Assembly: GCA_003331105.1 (NCBI GenBank)
Contig: QEND01000002.1
Coordinates: 53,501 to 117,500, forward strand
DNA: 64,000 bases
Direction: 5' to 3'
DNA from: Candidatus Tokpelaia sp. JSC161
GTDB lineage: Bacteria; Pseudomonadota; Alphaproteobacteria; Rhizobiales; Rhizobiaceae
Numbering within the stretch: the stretch's first letter is position 1; each line of letters starts with the position of its first letter. Shown here piece after piece: positions 20,370 through 29,627 of the stretch. A program made the translations under genes and the position numbers. The notes below the pieces were generated by a model, which worked only from the letters and a program-made list of their open reading frames with translations, did no database searches and was not told the DNA's origin.

Positions 20370-20963
20370 ATGAAATTCAGGCATACGACTTTGATTTTTA
20401 TTATACTCAGCAGTTATTCCTCTGCTCATGCTCAAGAAAACAATTCTCAAGTTCACACGGAAGCAATCCAAGCCCAAAAAGTTGCAAATCATTTTTCAAA
20501 AATTCATACTATGACTGGTGATTTTCTACAATTCAACTCAAGAGGTGAAAGAACACACGGGACATTTTATTTAGAACGACCAGGGAAAATTCGTTTCATC
20601 TATAAAGACTCACCTCTCCGTATTATTTCAGACGGACAATTTATCCTCGTCAAGAATACAAAGCTCAACACTTTGAATCTTTATCCGCTACAGAAAACTC
20701 CTCTGAATCTCCTTCTCAGCGATAAGATTGACCTAAGAAATAATCTAATAGAATTTAAAAAAGAAGCAAGAGCGATTACGATAGTTCTCAATAGCAATAA
20801 TTCGATAATTCACATGATTTTTCATCCGAAAACCTATGAACTCCAACAATGGAGCATGATTGATCAGCAACATATTGAAACAACGATTCAGATCATCAAT
20901 CCTCGTACCGGCGTGCGCTTTGCTCAGGGGACATTCAATATTGACTACCAGCACTCGAAATAA
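20370..20963 (+). CDS. LolA-family outer-membrane lipoprotein carrier
   Basis: A periplasmic carrier resembling LolA, which ferries lipoproteins from inner to outer membrane. The start at ATG 20370 is supported by AGAAAGG upstream and gives a signal peptide (FRHTTLIFIILSSYSSAHA). The mature part matches the family in MTGDFLQFNSRGERTHGTFYLERPGKIRFIY (two motifs: GDFLQ and GTFYLERPGKIRF) and in the late WSMIDQQHIETTIQI strand. About 197 residues. The xth gene that usually follows in rhizobia is absent; a tRNA-Gly gene lies five bases after the stop. Confidence 0.87.
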   Translation: MKFRHTTLIFIILSSYSSAHAQENNSQVHTEAIQAQKVANHFSKIHTMTGDFLQFNSRGERTHGTFYLERPGKIRFIYKDSPLRIISDGQFILVKNTKLNTLNLYPLQKTPLNLLLSDKIDLRNNLIEFKKEARAITIVLNSNNSIIHMIFHPKTYELQQWSMIDQQHIETTIQIINPRTGVRFAQGTFNIDYQHSK

Positions 20964-20965
20964 GA

Positions 20966-21040
20966 TGGAGCGGGCGATGGGATTCGAACCCACGACCCCA
21001 ACCTTGGCAAGGTCGTACTCTACCCCTGAGCTACACCCGC
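20966..21040 (-). tRNA. tRNA-Gly (GCC)
   Basis: A 75-base cloverleaf with encoded CCA. Acceptor stem GCGGGTG/CGCCCGC, discriminator T, T-loop GTTCGAATC, anticodon loop TTGCCAA with anticodon GCC. Confidence 0.97.
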
Positions 21041-21168
21041 TCAAACTTACCGGAGCTATATGATAATCTCACCCTCATTACAATATAAATTTTTAGAAAA
21101 ACAGAGAAGACAGTGGAAGAAAAATTCTTTTTGAAGATTCTAGTCAAATTAGTTATTATGTTATTATT

Positions 21169-22218
21169 ATGGTAAAAAAAAGAGCTCATGAAGTTGCTAG
21201 TTTTCTGGCATGTCCTTCATCAAAAAATTATCTGGTTGTACTTCTCTACGGACCGGATCGAGGGCTTGTCTCTGAGCGAGCCACTCTTTTTGCTAAAAAG
21301 AGTGGAATGAATCTTTCTAGTCCTTTTTCAACAGTCTATCTTGATGCTGCAGATATTAACCGTAATCCTGCTATCCTCAGCCATGAAGCGCTTACATTTT
21401 CACTGTTTGATAATGGCCGTCTTATCTGGATACGTAACGGAGATGCCCATAAAGGATTAGCACATGCTATTCAAGGGCTCCTACAAAAAACACATGAAAA
21501 AGTATTTGTATTAATTGAAGCCGGCGATCTTAAAAAAAATACTATCTTACGTAAGACCGTTGAGCAAAACGAAAAGGCTGTTGCTCTCCCATGCTACAAC
21601 GACGGGGCACGTGAAATAAACTCTCTTATTAAGGAATGCTTATCAACTTTTCAGATGTCTATTTCACAAGATGCCCATGAAATCCTGCAAAACCATCTTG
21701 GAGAAAACCGTCTTACATCACGTCAAGAACTAGAAAAACTTTGCCTGTATGCCAAAGGAAAAGAACTGATTTCTCCTGAAGATGTCTTTGAAGGAGTTAG
21801 CAATGTCAGCCCAAGATCACAAAACGAAATTATTGATGCAGTCATCAGCGGTAATTTGCCTCTTTTCAATCAGAGCTTTAATCGGTCTCTTGAAAGTAAA
21901 ATACCGTTATTTTCAATTCTCAGTGCAATACAGCGCCAATTTCAACAACTACAAGAATTTCGTTTTACCATGGATACAACAGGAAAAAGCGCTTCAGCTA
22001 TTATTAGTGAAGCGCGACATCAAATTGTTTTACAGCGACAACCCCTTATGAAGCAGGTTATTTTACACTGGACTTCTGAAGACATTATTCAGGCTATGAA
22101 ACAATTACAGAATACACTGCTTAATAGTCGCAGAAATACCGAGCTTGCCAAGTCAATTATACGGCAGAGTCTCATAACTCTAACCGTCCAAGCATCAAAG
22201 AGGAAACTTCATCCTTAA
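21169..22218 (+). CDS. holA: DNA polymerase III subunit delta
   Basis: Clamp-loader subunit that opens the beta clamp. The 349-residue protein has the expected N-terminal nucleotide-binding-like fold with VVLLYGPDRGLVSERATLFAK (segments LLYGPDRGLV about 24-33), the LENRLTSRQELEKL-like region LGENRLTSRQELEKLCLYA (two parts, about 179-197) and the helical C-terminal collar domain. It converges with thiD and the two coding regions overlap by 47 bases at their ends. Confidence 0.92.
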   Translation: MVKKRAHEVASFLACPSSKNYLVVLLYGPDRGLVSERATLFAKKSGMNLSSPFSTVYLDAADINRNPAILSHEALTFSLFDNGRLIWIRNGDAHKGLAHAIQGLLQKTHEKVFVLIEAGDLKKNTILRKTVEQNEKAVALPCYNDGAREINSLIKECLSTFQMSISQDAHEILQNHLGENRLTSRQELEKLCLYAKGKELISPEDVFEGVSNVSPRSQNEIIDAVISGNLPLFNQSFNRSLESKIPLFSILSAIQRQFQQLQEFRFTMDTTGKSASAIISEARHQIVLQRQPLMKQVILHWTSEDIIQAMKQLQNTLLNSRRNTELAKSIIRQSLITLTVQASKRKLHP

Positions 22219-22984
22219 CTTTTCTTTGCAAAATTTCAAAAAGATGCTGCTTTGCTCTCCCAACAGATTCATAAAGGGAAAACCCTAAGGCTAAATTAGC
22301 AGAAATTGCCGTTGAGAGGATACAGCCTGTTCCACGCATACTGGCATTCAGCCGCTTGTGTGAAAAGCTGACTCTTGTCAAATCATTTAGAACAAGATAA
22401 TCTGTTGCCCAAGCCCCTTTCGCATGGCCTCCCTTAACTAAAACAGAAGAGGCTCCAAGACGAATAAGAGCCTCTCCTTGCTTTATCGCCTGCTCTCTAT
22501 TCTTTGCCTCTTCACAACCAGTTAAATAGGCAAGTTCTGCAAGATTCGGTGTAATCAACTTGACCAAAGGTAAAAGATTATGAAGAATGGAAGCCCGGAT
22601 ACTCCCATGAAAGAGTCTTTTTCCTGAACTCGCGGCAAGGACAGGATCAAAAATAATAGGAAGATCAGGATAGTTTTTAAAAAAAATAGATATAGATTTA
22701 ATGATATCTTTCCTTCCGGTCATACCAATTTTAACAACCCTTATACTATTCGCTTTCAAGGCGGTTGCAAGTTGCTCTACAACAAACTGAGAAGGTACGA
22801 GCCTGATTTTCAAAACTTTTTCATGGGTTTGCGCAGTCATGGCTGTCACAGCTAGTGCCGTTGAAACATTTAAAAAGCTTGCCGTTTTAATATCACTGGC
22901 AATCCCGGCACCTCCAGACGAATCTGTAGCGGCAATAACTAAGATAACAGGAACTAACGCCATCTTTGTGTTCCTTCTATCCAC
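22172..22984 (-). CDS. thiD: hydroxymethylpyrimidine/phosphomethylpyrimidine kinase
   Basis: Phosphorylates HMP and HMP-P to HMP-PP for thiamine synthesis. The 270-residue ribokinase-family protein shows IAATDSSGGAGIASDIKT near the N-terminus, MTAQTHEKVL, DPVLAASSGKRL and the catalytic-anion-hole motif RGTGCILSTAISANLA near 220-235. The start may be ATG at 22984 or the internal ATG at 22963; both overlap the end of thiE. Its last codons overlap holA on the other strand. Confidence 0.94.
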   Translation of the reverse strand: MDRRNTKMALVPVILVIAATDSSGGAGIASDIKTASFLNVSTALAVTAMTAQTHEKVLKIRLVPSQFVVEQLATALKANSIRVVKIGMTGRKDIIKSISIFFKNYPDLPIIFDPVLAASSGKRLFHGSIRASILHNLLPLVKLITPNLAELAYLTGCEEAKNREQAIKQGEALIRLGASSVLVKGGHAKGAWATDYLVLNDLTRVSFSHKRLNASMRGTGCILSTAISANLALGFSLYESVGRAKQHLFEILQRKVKDEVSSLMLGRLEL

Positions 22985-23559
22985 TGCTTGACACGTGCTG
23001 CCGGAAAGTCATGTCTAAGAATATCAGTGACGACTGCAACGCTATCACAATGATGCGCAAAAGCCATAGGAATCCGTTCAATATTAAACCCGCCAATGGC
23101 AACAAGCGGTAAGATTCCAACTTTTTTTTTCCATAAGCTAATACGCGCTAGTCCTTGAGGAGAAAATTTCATTTTTTTCAAACAAGTCTGGTAGATAGGA
23201 CCAAGAGCTATATAATCAGGCTTAGTAGAAAGAGCTATATCAAGCTCCCATTCATCATGAGTACTCAGACCAAAATTCAACCCATTCCTGCGAATTTCTA
23301 TCAGATCAGCTTGACTCAGATCCTCCTGACCGAGATGAACACAATCACATCCTTCTTCAATCGCTAATTGCCAATAATCATTAATGACAAGTTGACAGTT
23401 ATATCTCTCGCATACAGTCTTTGCCTCACGGATATCATCGCGTAAAATTCTAATAACGGAATCTTTAATACGCAATTGTACTAAACGAATGCCAAGAGGT
23501 ACAAACCTTTTGATTTGCTCAACGCTTTCGAAAATGGGATAAAACGGATCAAGCTTCAT
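22954..23559 (-). CDS. thiE: thiamine-phosphate synthase
   Basis: Couples HMP-PP with thiazole phosphate to thiamine phosphate. The 201-residue TIM barrel shows RLVQLRIKD (about 24-32), [26 protein letters not shown] (INDYWQ and VHLGQEDL motifs), [10 protein letters not shown] and LVAIGGF, all normal for ThiE. It overlaps thiG at its start and thiD at its end, within the leftward thi operon. Confidence 0.94.
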   Translation of the reverse strand: MKLDPFYPIFESVEQIKRFVPLGIRLVQLRIKDSVIRILRDDIREAKTVCERYNCQLVINDYWQLAIEEGCDCVHLGQEDLSQADLIEIRRNGLNFGLSTHDEWELDIALSTKPDYIALGPIYQTCLKKMKFSPQGLARISLWKKKVGILPLVAIGGFNIERIPMAFAHHCDSVAVVTDILRHDFPAARVKQWIEGTQRWR

Positions 23560-24328
23560 AAAAAACTGCCTGTCCGATCACTGGAGTTGACGAAACAGCA
23601 ATATCACGCGGTTCTAACAATCCGGCCTGAAACCCAAGTCTTCCAGCGTCAATTGCTTGTGCAAACGCCTTTGCCATTTTGACTGGATCTTCTGCTTTTG
23701 CGACAGCAGTGTTCAGCAAAATTGCGTCAAAGCCAAGCTCCATAATCATCGCTGCATGAGATGGACGTCCAACACCAGCATCAACAATCAGCGGAATATC
23801 AGGAAAAGAAGCACGCATTGCACGCAAACAACCTGTATCACGAGGCCCTTGAGCTGAACCAATGGGAGCACACAAAGGCATCAGGACCTTACAACCGACT
23901 TCAATCAATTTTGAAGCAACACTCAAATCATCTGTTGTATAAGGAAAAACCTCAAAACCTTTCTCTATCAAAATTTTGGTTGCATCAACGAGTGCAAAAA
24001 CATCAGGCTGCAGTGTATCCTGGTTACCAATCACTTCAAGCTTAATCCAATTCGTTTTAAACAAATCACGAGCGAGCTCTGCTGTAAGAACAGCCTCCTT
24101 GACTGAAGAGCAACCAGCCGTGTTAGGTAACACATAAGTCCTAAATCTTTTCATAAGCTCATAAAATCTATTCCCTTCTGCACATCCAGCAGTCTCTCTA
24201 CGCAATGATACAGTGATAACATTAGAAGCAGAACAGCGTACAGCTTCCTCAAGAATAGCTGGAGAAGGGTATTGAGCTGTTCCGAGAAGAAGGCGTGACG
24301 AAATGACTTGACCATAAAGCCTTAACAT
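23549..24328 (-). CDS. thiG: thiazole synthase
   Basis: Forms the thiazole ring from deoxyxylulose 5-phosphate, dehydroglycine and ThiS thiocarboxylate. The Schiff-base lysine K96 is visible in WIKLEVIG, together with VLPNTAGC (67-73), [13 protein letters not shown] and [12 protein letters not shown]. Length 259 is normal. It lies five bases after thiS and overlaps thiE. Confidence 0.96.
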   Translation of the reverse strand: MLRLYGQVISSRLLLGTAQYPSPAILEEAVRCSASNVITVSLRRETAGCAEGNRFYELMKRFRTYVLPNTAGCSSVKEAVLTAELARDLFKTNWIKLEVIGNQDTLQPDVFALVDATKILIEKGFEVFPYTTDDLSVASKLIEVGCKVLMPLCAPIGSAQGPRDTGCLRAMRASFPDIPLIVDAGVGRPSHAAMIMELGFDAILLNTAVAKAEDPVKMAKAFAQAIDAGRLGFQAGLLEPRDIAVSSTPVIGQAVFYEA

Positions 24329-24333
24329 ACCCC

Positions 24334-24531
24334 TTAACCTCCCTGCATAGGGCTTAATACTTCAATCCGATCATTCTCCTCTATTCTTTTGCTTGCATGC
24401 TCATCACGTGCAACAAATTCATTATTGACAGCCGTTGCAAACCAATCACCTTGAAATCCAAGCTCATTCAGCAAATCAGACAGAAAAGAGGCTCGCACGT
24501 CTACTTCCTCACCGTTTACATGGACACGCAT
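24334..24531 (-). CDS. thiS: sulfur carrier protein ThiS
   Basis: Ubiquitin-like sulfur carrier of 65 residues, adenylated and thiocarboxylated on its C-terminal Gly-Gly (the last residues are MQGG). I chose the ATG at 24531 (MRVHVNGEE); a start eight codons earlier would run close into thiO. NGEEVDV near the start and [11 protein letters not shown] in the middle match the family. Confidence 0.93.
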   Translation of the reverse strand: MRVHVNGEEVDVRASFLSDLLNELGFQGDWFATAVNNEFVARDEHASKRIEENDRIEVLSPMQGG

Positions 24532-24558
24532 CTTCTTATCACTCCAGGGTAACAAAAA

Positions 24559-25527
24559 CTATAATTCTTCATTTTCTGATTCAGCATGTAAGACTAAATG
24601 AGCTATACGTCTTGCCATTTCTGGTGCTAAGAGATAACCGTGACGATAAAAACCGTTCACAAAAAAAAATTTTTGCTTTCTTTCTATCCTAGGAAAATTA
24701 TTCGCATAAGCAGGACGAATTCCTACTCCAGTTTCAATAATTTCTGCTTCAGAAAAAGCTGGATGCAATGCATAGGCAGCATTTAAAAACTCCATCATAG
24801 AGCGCACACTCATCAAGCGATTGTTATGAGACTCAATCATAGTAGCACCGATCATGAAAATATTTTCTTTACGAGGGACAACATACAAGGGAATACGCGG
24901 ATGTAAAAGCCTTACCGGCCGAGACAAATGAACATCTTTTGTTCTTATAAGAAGCATTTCACCACGTACACCGCGTAAATTCCTATCAAGTGGCAAGCGA
25001 CTTGATCCCGTTGCATCTATAACAAAATCATACAAAACTTCCTGCTCAGTAGAGACAATAAAAGAAACCCCCCCTTGCTTAAGCCGAATCATTAGCCTCT
25101 CAAGGGCTTGCCGTGGATCAAAATGAGCTTCAGAAATAAAAAAAAGCCCACGCTGAAAGCGACCGGCAAGATCCGGCTCTAATGTCGCAATCTCATCAGC
25201 GCTCAGCATACTATGCCCCTTCGTACGAGCAGCAAAACGATCAAGCTCAAAATGAGCGCGCCTTGGCGCAAGCACCAATGTACCATGACGCACAACATCT
25301 TCCGGCAAAACATTATTCCACCATTGTATACCATAAAGCCCGAGCTTTTCAAAAATCTTAGGAGCATGTTCACCTTCACAGTAAGGTGCAAGCATCCCTC
25401 CAGCACACCAGCTTGCAGAACCAGCTAACCCTTCAGGACAAGCAACAGTAACATCGAGTCCATGGCTCAAAAGCTCATAAGCTACTGTTAGCCCGCCTAC
25501 ACCTACACCTTTCACAAGTATTTTCAT
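24559..25527 (-). CDS. thiO: glycine oxidase ThiO
   Basis: FAD-dependent oxidase of the DAO family that turns glycine into dehydroglycine for ThiG. The N-terminal FAD motif GVGVGGLTVAYELL (residues 7-20) and CAGGMLAPYCE (about 41-51) are visible; the C-terminal FAD part reads GVGIRPAYANNFPRI and VNGFYRHGYLLAPEMA. Length 322. In rhizobia thiC normally heads this operon; here thiO is first and the next gene upstream is a porin 66 bases away, with no room for a TPP riboswitch. Confidence 0.93.
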   Translation of the reverse strand: MKILVKGVGVGGLTVAYELLSHGLDVTVACPEGLAGSASWCAGGMLAPYCEGEHAPKIFEKLGLYGIQWWNNVLPEDVVRHGTLVLAPRRAHFELDRFAARTKGHSMLSADEIATLEPDLAGRFQRGLFFISEAHFDPRQALERLMIRLKQGGVSFIVSTEQEVLYDFVIDATGSSRLPLDRNLRGVRGEMLLIRTKDVHLSRPVRLLHPRIPLYVVPRKENIFMIGATMIESHNNRLMSVRSMMEFLNAAYALHPAFSEAEIIETGVGIRPAYANNFPRIERKQKFFFVNGFYRHGYLLAPEMARRIAHLVLHAESENEEL

Positions 25528-25592
25528 CCAGTCTTGTGCCTCACTGAAAATGTAGCTGCACTTCTTAAAAAAAATCCGCTCTACCTTTTATC

Positions 25593-26819
25593 TTAAAAAG
25601 AATGAATCAATTTAATCATTCCTCTCACAGCATCTTTCCCATAGAGCGAGTTTATAACATCATGATCTTCATAAGTATAACCATAATTATTTCCCCACGA
25701 AATATAACTGAGACCAGATGAAAGTTCTAAACTCGGAGACAACTTATGCGAGAGACTTGCAGAAGTGACAAATGTCTTTGCTTCCTCTAAAGAAATCTGG
25801 AAATCTAAAGTGCTTTTTGGAGTAAAAACATACTGACTGCCAGCCCACAAAGCCCAATGACCACCCCAATCCCCATAGATTGAATTAAACTGACGATAAA
25901 TCCCTGTCCGGTCAAACCCTGGATGAAGCTCGCGGTGCCCATAACTTTTATCTTCGGCATAATAGTCATCCATAGATTTATAACCAGCCATGACCCACAG
26001 AGCCACCTGATCGTTGATCTTCCCATCAAGACGAACCTTCCCTGCCCACTCTGAATAATACGAGTCATAAGCAGCGACAGAAGAAAAACCACCCCAATCT
26101 TGTCCATACTTCGCACCAACAACAATATACGGTATATAACTATCTATTTGTTGACGAAGCTCACGTTCAATTTCTTTACCTTGATCGTTAAAGCGAAACC
26201 CATGGCTAGAAGCTTGATAATTTGCACCCTGCGCTAAACTTAAAAGAGCAGAAAACCCATTTTTGACGCTAAAGACATAAGTAAGAGCATTGGTACGCAT
26301 ACTAGACAACGGAGTTAACAAGTCATCATAAGCAAAATTCCCAAAACCATTCGTCCAAGTCTGGAAAGCTGATGCATCAAGCCCGAATTGTAACCCACCA
26401 AGCTGAATATATCCAGCCTTCAGCTCACCTTTCATGTCACTGTCACTCCCTGCATTTCCTAGCTCCGCGCCTCCAGTCCAGTTGGACTCTAGTTCTAATA
26501 CAGTCCGCAGTGTGCCAAAGTCTGTCTCCATCGCAGTGCTAGAACCAATCTTAGCATCCGTGATCCAACCTAGGGTATGACGATTCTTATGATTTAAATC
26601 TTCATATTGTTTTGCTTCAACTGGCCCCCCCCCTCTCAACTCCGATGAAACTTCACCAAAAATATGCATACAGATCTCTGTCCCCGGAATATAAAAATAA
26701 CCTGGCCCATAAGCCTTACAATCGCGGACAACAGGCTCTTTTCCAAAAAAATCAAAAGCAGACGCTTCTGATAGCATGAGAAAGAAAAGAGCGAAACTAA
26801 TTAAATTCTTTCTATTCAT
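25593..26819 (-). CDS. rhizobial-type outer-membrane porin (Porin_2 family)
   Basis: A 408-residue porin forming a beta-barrel in the outer membrane. It has a signal peptide (LISFALFFLMLSEASA, about 5-20), then the family hallmark GYFYIPGTEICMHIFGEV (about 40-57; CxxYGxGYFYIPGTETC in rhizobial RopA/Omp porins). Alternating beta strands follow to a final phenylalanine (IKLIHSF), the usual barrel C-terminus. It is a monocistronic gene with a 244-base upstream gap to divergent secDF. Confidence 0.92.
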   Translation of the reverse strand: MNRKNLISFALFFLMLSEASAFDFFGKEPVVRDCKAYGPGYFYIPGTEICMHIFGEVSSELRGGGPVEAKQYEDLNHKNRHTLGWITDAKIGSSTAMETDFGTLRTVLELESNWTGGAELGNAGSDSDMKGELKAGYIQLGGLQFGLDASAFQTWTNGFGNFAYDDLLTPLSSMRTNALTYVFSVKNGFSALLSLAQGANYQASSHGFRFNDQGKEIERELRQQIDSYIPYIVVGAKYGQDWGGFSSVAAYDSYYSEWAGKVRLDGKINDQVALWVMAGYKSMDDYYAEDKSYGHRELHPGFDRTGIYRQFNSIYGDWGGHWALWAGSQYVFTPKSTLDFQISLEEAKTFVTSASLSHKLSPSLELSSGLSYISWGNNYGYTYEDHDVINSLYGKDAVRGMIKLIHSF

Positions 26820-27063
26820 TCACATATTACCCTTCTTTTATTCTAAAGGCATAAAGGCAGAAATGTGCCCTTTCCCTCCATGAGGATAAAGATATGATTT
26901 TCCAACGCAAGATATATAATGATATAAAAAAAACTCTTTATAGTCATAATTGCCATCATTGCGTTGAACTAAAAAGATGGAAACGAAAAATTAAAAAAAC
27001 TTTTTGCCAGCTAGTATCCTATAGCCTATATATCATCTTTTTAGTAAAAAGAATTGAGGGTTT

Positions 27064-29568
27064 ATGCACACATCCCGTTGGCTTATGATTTTTTATGCTC
27101 TTCTTCTTACTTTTGGCATTTTTACCGCAGTACCTAATTTACTCACAAAAAATCATATTACCCAAATCAAGCAATATGTTCCATTTTTTCCTGAAAGACA
27201 AGTAACGCTCGGCCTTGATCTCCGTGGGGGATCTTCGCTAGAGCTTGAAATTGATAATCAGACTCTCGAAAGAGAACGGCTACAGAATATCCTAGAGTCC
27301 GCACATAGTCTACTAAGAACACAAAAAATTCGTCCTCAATCAATCCGTATTCTTAAGAACAGTCTTGTCATAATCATTCCAGATGACGTACAGAGACAGC
27401 AAGCCACAAAAGCTTTAAAAGGCTTAGCTTCACCTATTTTCATCAAAGCACTTTCATCTCCTGTTGAAGACCTTTCCATTATACAAAAAGAAAACAAGAT
27501 CTCTATAACCTTAACAGAAAACGCCATAAAATATCATATCAATAACGCCGTTAATCAAAGTATTGAAATTATCCGCCAACGGATTGATAAGATTGGTGTT
27601 TCTGAACCTGCTATACAAAGAATAGGAGACAACCGTATTCAAGTTCAGCTACCAGGAATACAAGATCCAGAACAACTCCGTAGCTTAGTCGGCACGACAG
27701 CAAAGATAAGCTTCCATCTTGTCGAACCCCATGCTGACATTCATAATCCACCTCTAGGTGTTTCCATTCTTCCTGATTACAGGAAGGATTCAAAACAATC
27801 CTACCCTGTTCAAGATAAAATTGCTCTAGATGGTTCAACTCTCATAAATGCCCGTGTGTCCTATGAACATGAAACGAATCAGCCTCGAATCTCATTCGAG
27901 CTCAATCATCAAGGCGCACAAGAATTGGCTCAAATTTCAAAAGAGAACATCGGCCGAGCTTTTGCCATTGTCCTTGATGACAAAGTTTTAACAGCCCCGA
28001 CAATACAATCTGTCATTCCTAACGGTAGAGGAGAAATTACCGGAAATTTCACAACAAGTGAGGCGGTAACCCTTTCAGCGCTTCTAAGAGCTGGAGCTCT
28101 GCCTGCCCCTCTTAAAATCGTTCAACAACATAGCGTCGGGCCAGATCTTGGAGCAGATGCGATTAAAAGAGGGATTTATACAGGGATTCTTGGCTTTACA
28201 TCCGTTATCCTCTTCATTGTTCTGCTTTACGGGATATGGGGTATTATTGCTGATATCGCGCTTGCATTACACACTATATTAATCTTTTCAGTCTTAAGCC
28301 TTTTAAACGCCACACTGACCTTACCTGGTATTGCGGGTATCATCCTCGGTATTGGAATCACTGTTGATGCGAATATTTTAATTAATGAACGTATACGTGA
28401 AGAACATCGTAAAGGAATAGGCGCATTGGCTGCGCTTGATCGCGGCTTCAAACATGCCTTATCTACAATTATCGACGCTAATATTACCATCATTATAGCT
28501 AGCTTACTTTTATGGTACTTTGGGACAGGACCTGTACGTGGGTTTGCCGTAACAATGTTTTTCGGTATTATCATTTCTATGTTTACCAATATTTTAATTG
28601 TACGTATTCTTATGGAGTGGATCATCCGCAAATGGAAAATCAAAAGACTACATATTCGCTCATTTCTTCATTTTATCCCAACAAACACAAAGATTCGCTT
28701 CATGAAAGCACGCTTTATCGGCCTTGCTCTTTCTATTGCAGTATCTGGGTACTCCGTTTTCCTTTTTTTTAATCCAGGCCTTAATTACGGTCTTGATTTT
28801 AAAGGAGGAATTCAACTGGAAGTCATGACACAAAAGGCAGATCAGCTCACAAACATGCGGTCAACGCTTTCCAAGCTGCACCTTGGTGAAATAGCATTAC
28901 AAAACATTGATAATCAAAAAGTTATTGTGCGTATAGAAGATAATAATTCTGAACAAGAAGCACAAACAAGAAAGATTTCCCGTGTCAAAACAGCAATTCA
29001 AGCCCTTTATCCAGATTCTTTTTTTTCACAAATCGAAATGATTGGCCCAAAAATATCTGACGAAATTGCAAAAAATGCTTTCCTCGCGGTTGTTTTTTCC
29101 GGAATTGCCATGAGCCTCTATATTTTATGGCGGTTTGGGTGTTTTGTTTCCATCAGTGCCATCGCAACACTCATCCTCGATACAACGAAAATGATTGGGG
29201 TTTTTGGATTGTTCCAGTTTGATTTTAATTTGACCGCAATTGCAGCCCTTATGACAATTATCGGTTATTCCGTTAATGATAAGGTCGTAGTCTACGATCG
29301 TATACGCGAAAACTTACACCTTGATAGAACAAAAAACTTGCGTGAAATTATTGATATATCGGTCAATCAAGTCTTAATACGATGTATTTTCACAACTGCA
29401 ACAACAACTCTTTCTATACTACCAATGGCAATCTGGGGAGAACAGACTCTCTCTAATTTTGCACAACCTGTTATAATAGGAATTATCATTGCTACATCAT
29501 CATCAATCTTCATCTCCGCTCCGATTTTAATGTTCCTCTCTTCCTGGTGGAAAAAAAAATATGAATGA
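27064..29568 (+). CDS. secDF: fused protein translocase SecD-SecF
   Basis: Proton-driven membrane protein that completes Sec export. The 834-residue chain joins SecD (about 1-520) and SecF (about 540-834). SecD marks are VTLGLDLRGGSSLELEI near 41-57, FAIVLDDKVLTAPTIQ (P1 domain end) and GIGITVDANILINERIREE in TM4. SecF marks are FNPGLNYGLDFKGGIQLEV and ALMTIIGYSVNDKVVVYDRIRENL. Twelve membrane helices are expected. The fusion is normal for rhizobia. yajC is not adjacent. Confidence 0.96.
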   Translation: MHTSRWLMIFYALLLTFGIFTAVPNLLTKNHITQIKQYVPFFPERQVTLGLDLRGGSSLELEIDNQTLERERLQNILESAHSLLRTQKIRPQSIRILKNSLVIIIPDDVQRQQATKALKGLASPIFIKALSSPVEDLSIIQKENKISITLTENAIKYHINNAVNQSIEIIRQRIDKIGVSEPAIQRIGDNRIQVQLPGIQDPEQLRSLVGTTAKISFHLVEPHADIHNPPLGVSILPDYRKDSKQSYPVQDKIALDGSTLINARVSYEHETNQPRISFELNHQGAQELAQISKENIGRAFAIVLDDKVLTAPTIQSVIPNGRGEITGNFTTSEAVTLSALLRAGALPAPLKIVQQHSVGPDLGADAIKRGIYTGILGFTSVILFIVLLYGIWGIIADIALALHTILIFSVLSLLNATLTLPGIAGIILGIGITVDANILINERIREEHRKGIGALAALDRGFKHALSTIIDANITIIIASLLLWYFGTGPVRGFAVTMFFGIIISMFTNILIVRILMEWIIRKWKIKRLHIRSFLHFIPTNTKIRFMKARFIGLALSIAVSGYSVFLFFNPGLNYGLDFKGGIQLEVMTQKADQLTNMRSTLSKLHLGEIALQNIDNQKVIVRIEDNNSEQEAQTRKISRVKTAIQALYPDSFFSQIEMIGPKISDEIAKNAFLAVVFSGIAMSLYILWRFGCFVSISAIATLILDTTKMIGVFGLFQFDFNLTAIAALMTIIGYSVNDKVVVYDRIRENLHLDRTKNLREIIDISVNQVLIRCIFTTATTTLSILPMAIWGEQTLSNFAQPVIIGIIIATSSSIFISAPILMFLSSWWKKKYE

Positions 29569-29627
29569 TCTAAGAGCTAAACAATCAAGATCAAAATAGA
29601 AAGTTTTCATGAGGATGTTTAAGCAAA

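Noticed and set aside
26894..27088. 64-codon frame between the porin and secDF
   Set aside because: Overlaps the secDF start, no ribosome site, no resemblance to a known protein.
28227..28643. 138-codon open frame antisense to secDF
   Set aside because: Lies wholly inside a certain gene, composition reflects the complementary hydrophobic codons, no ribosome site or family match.
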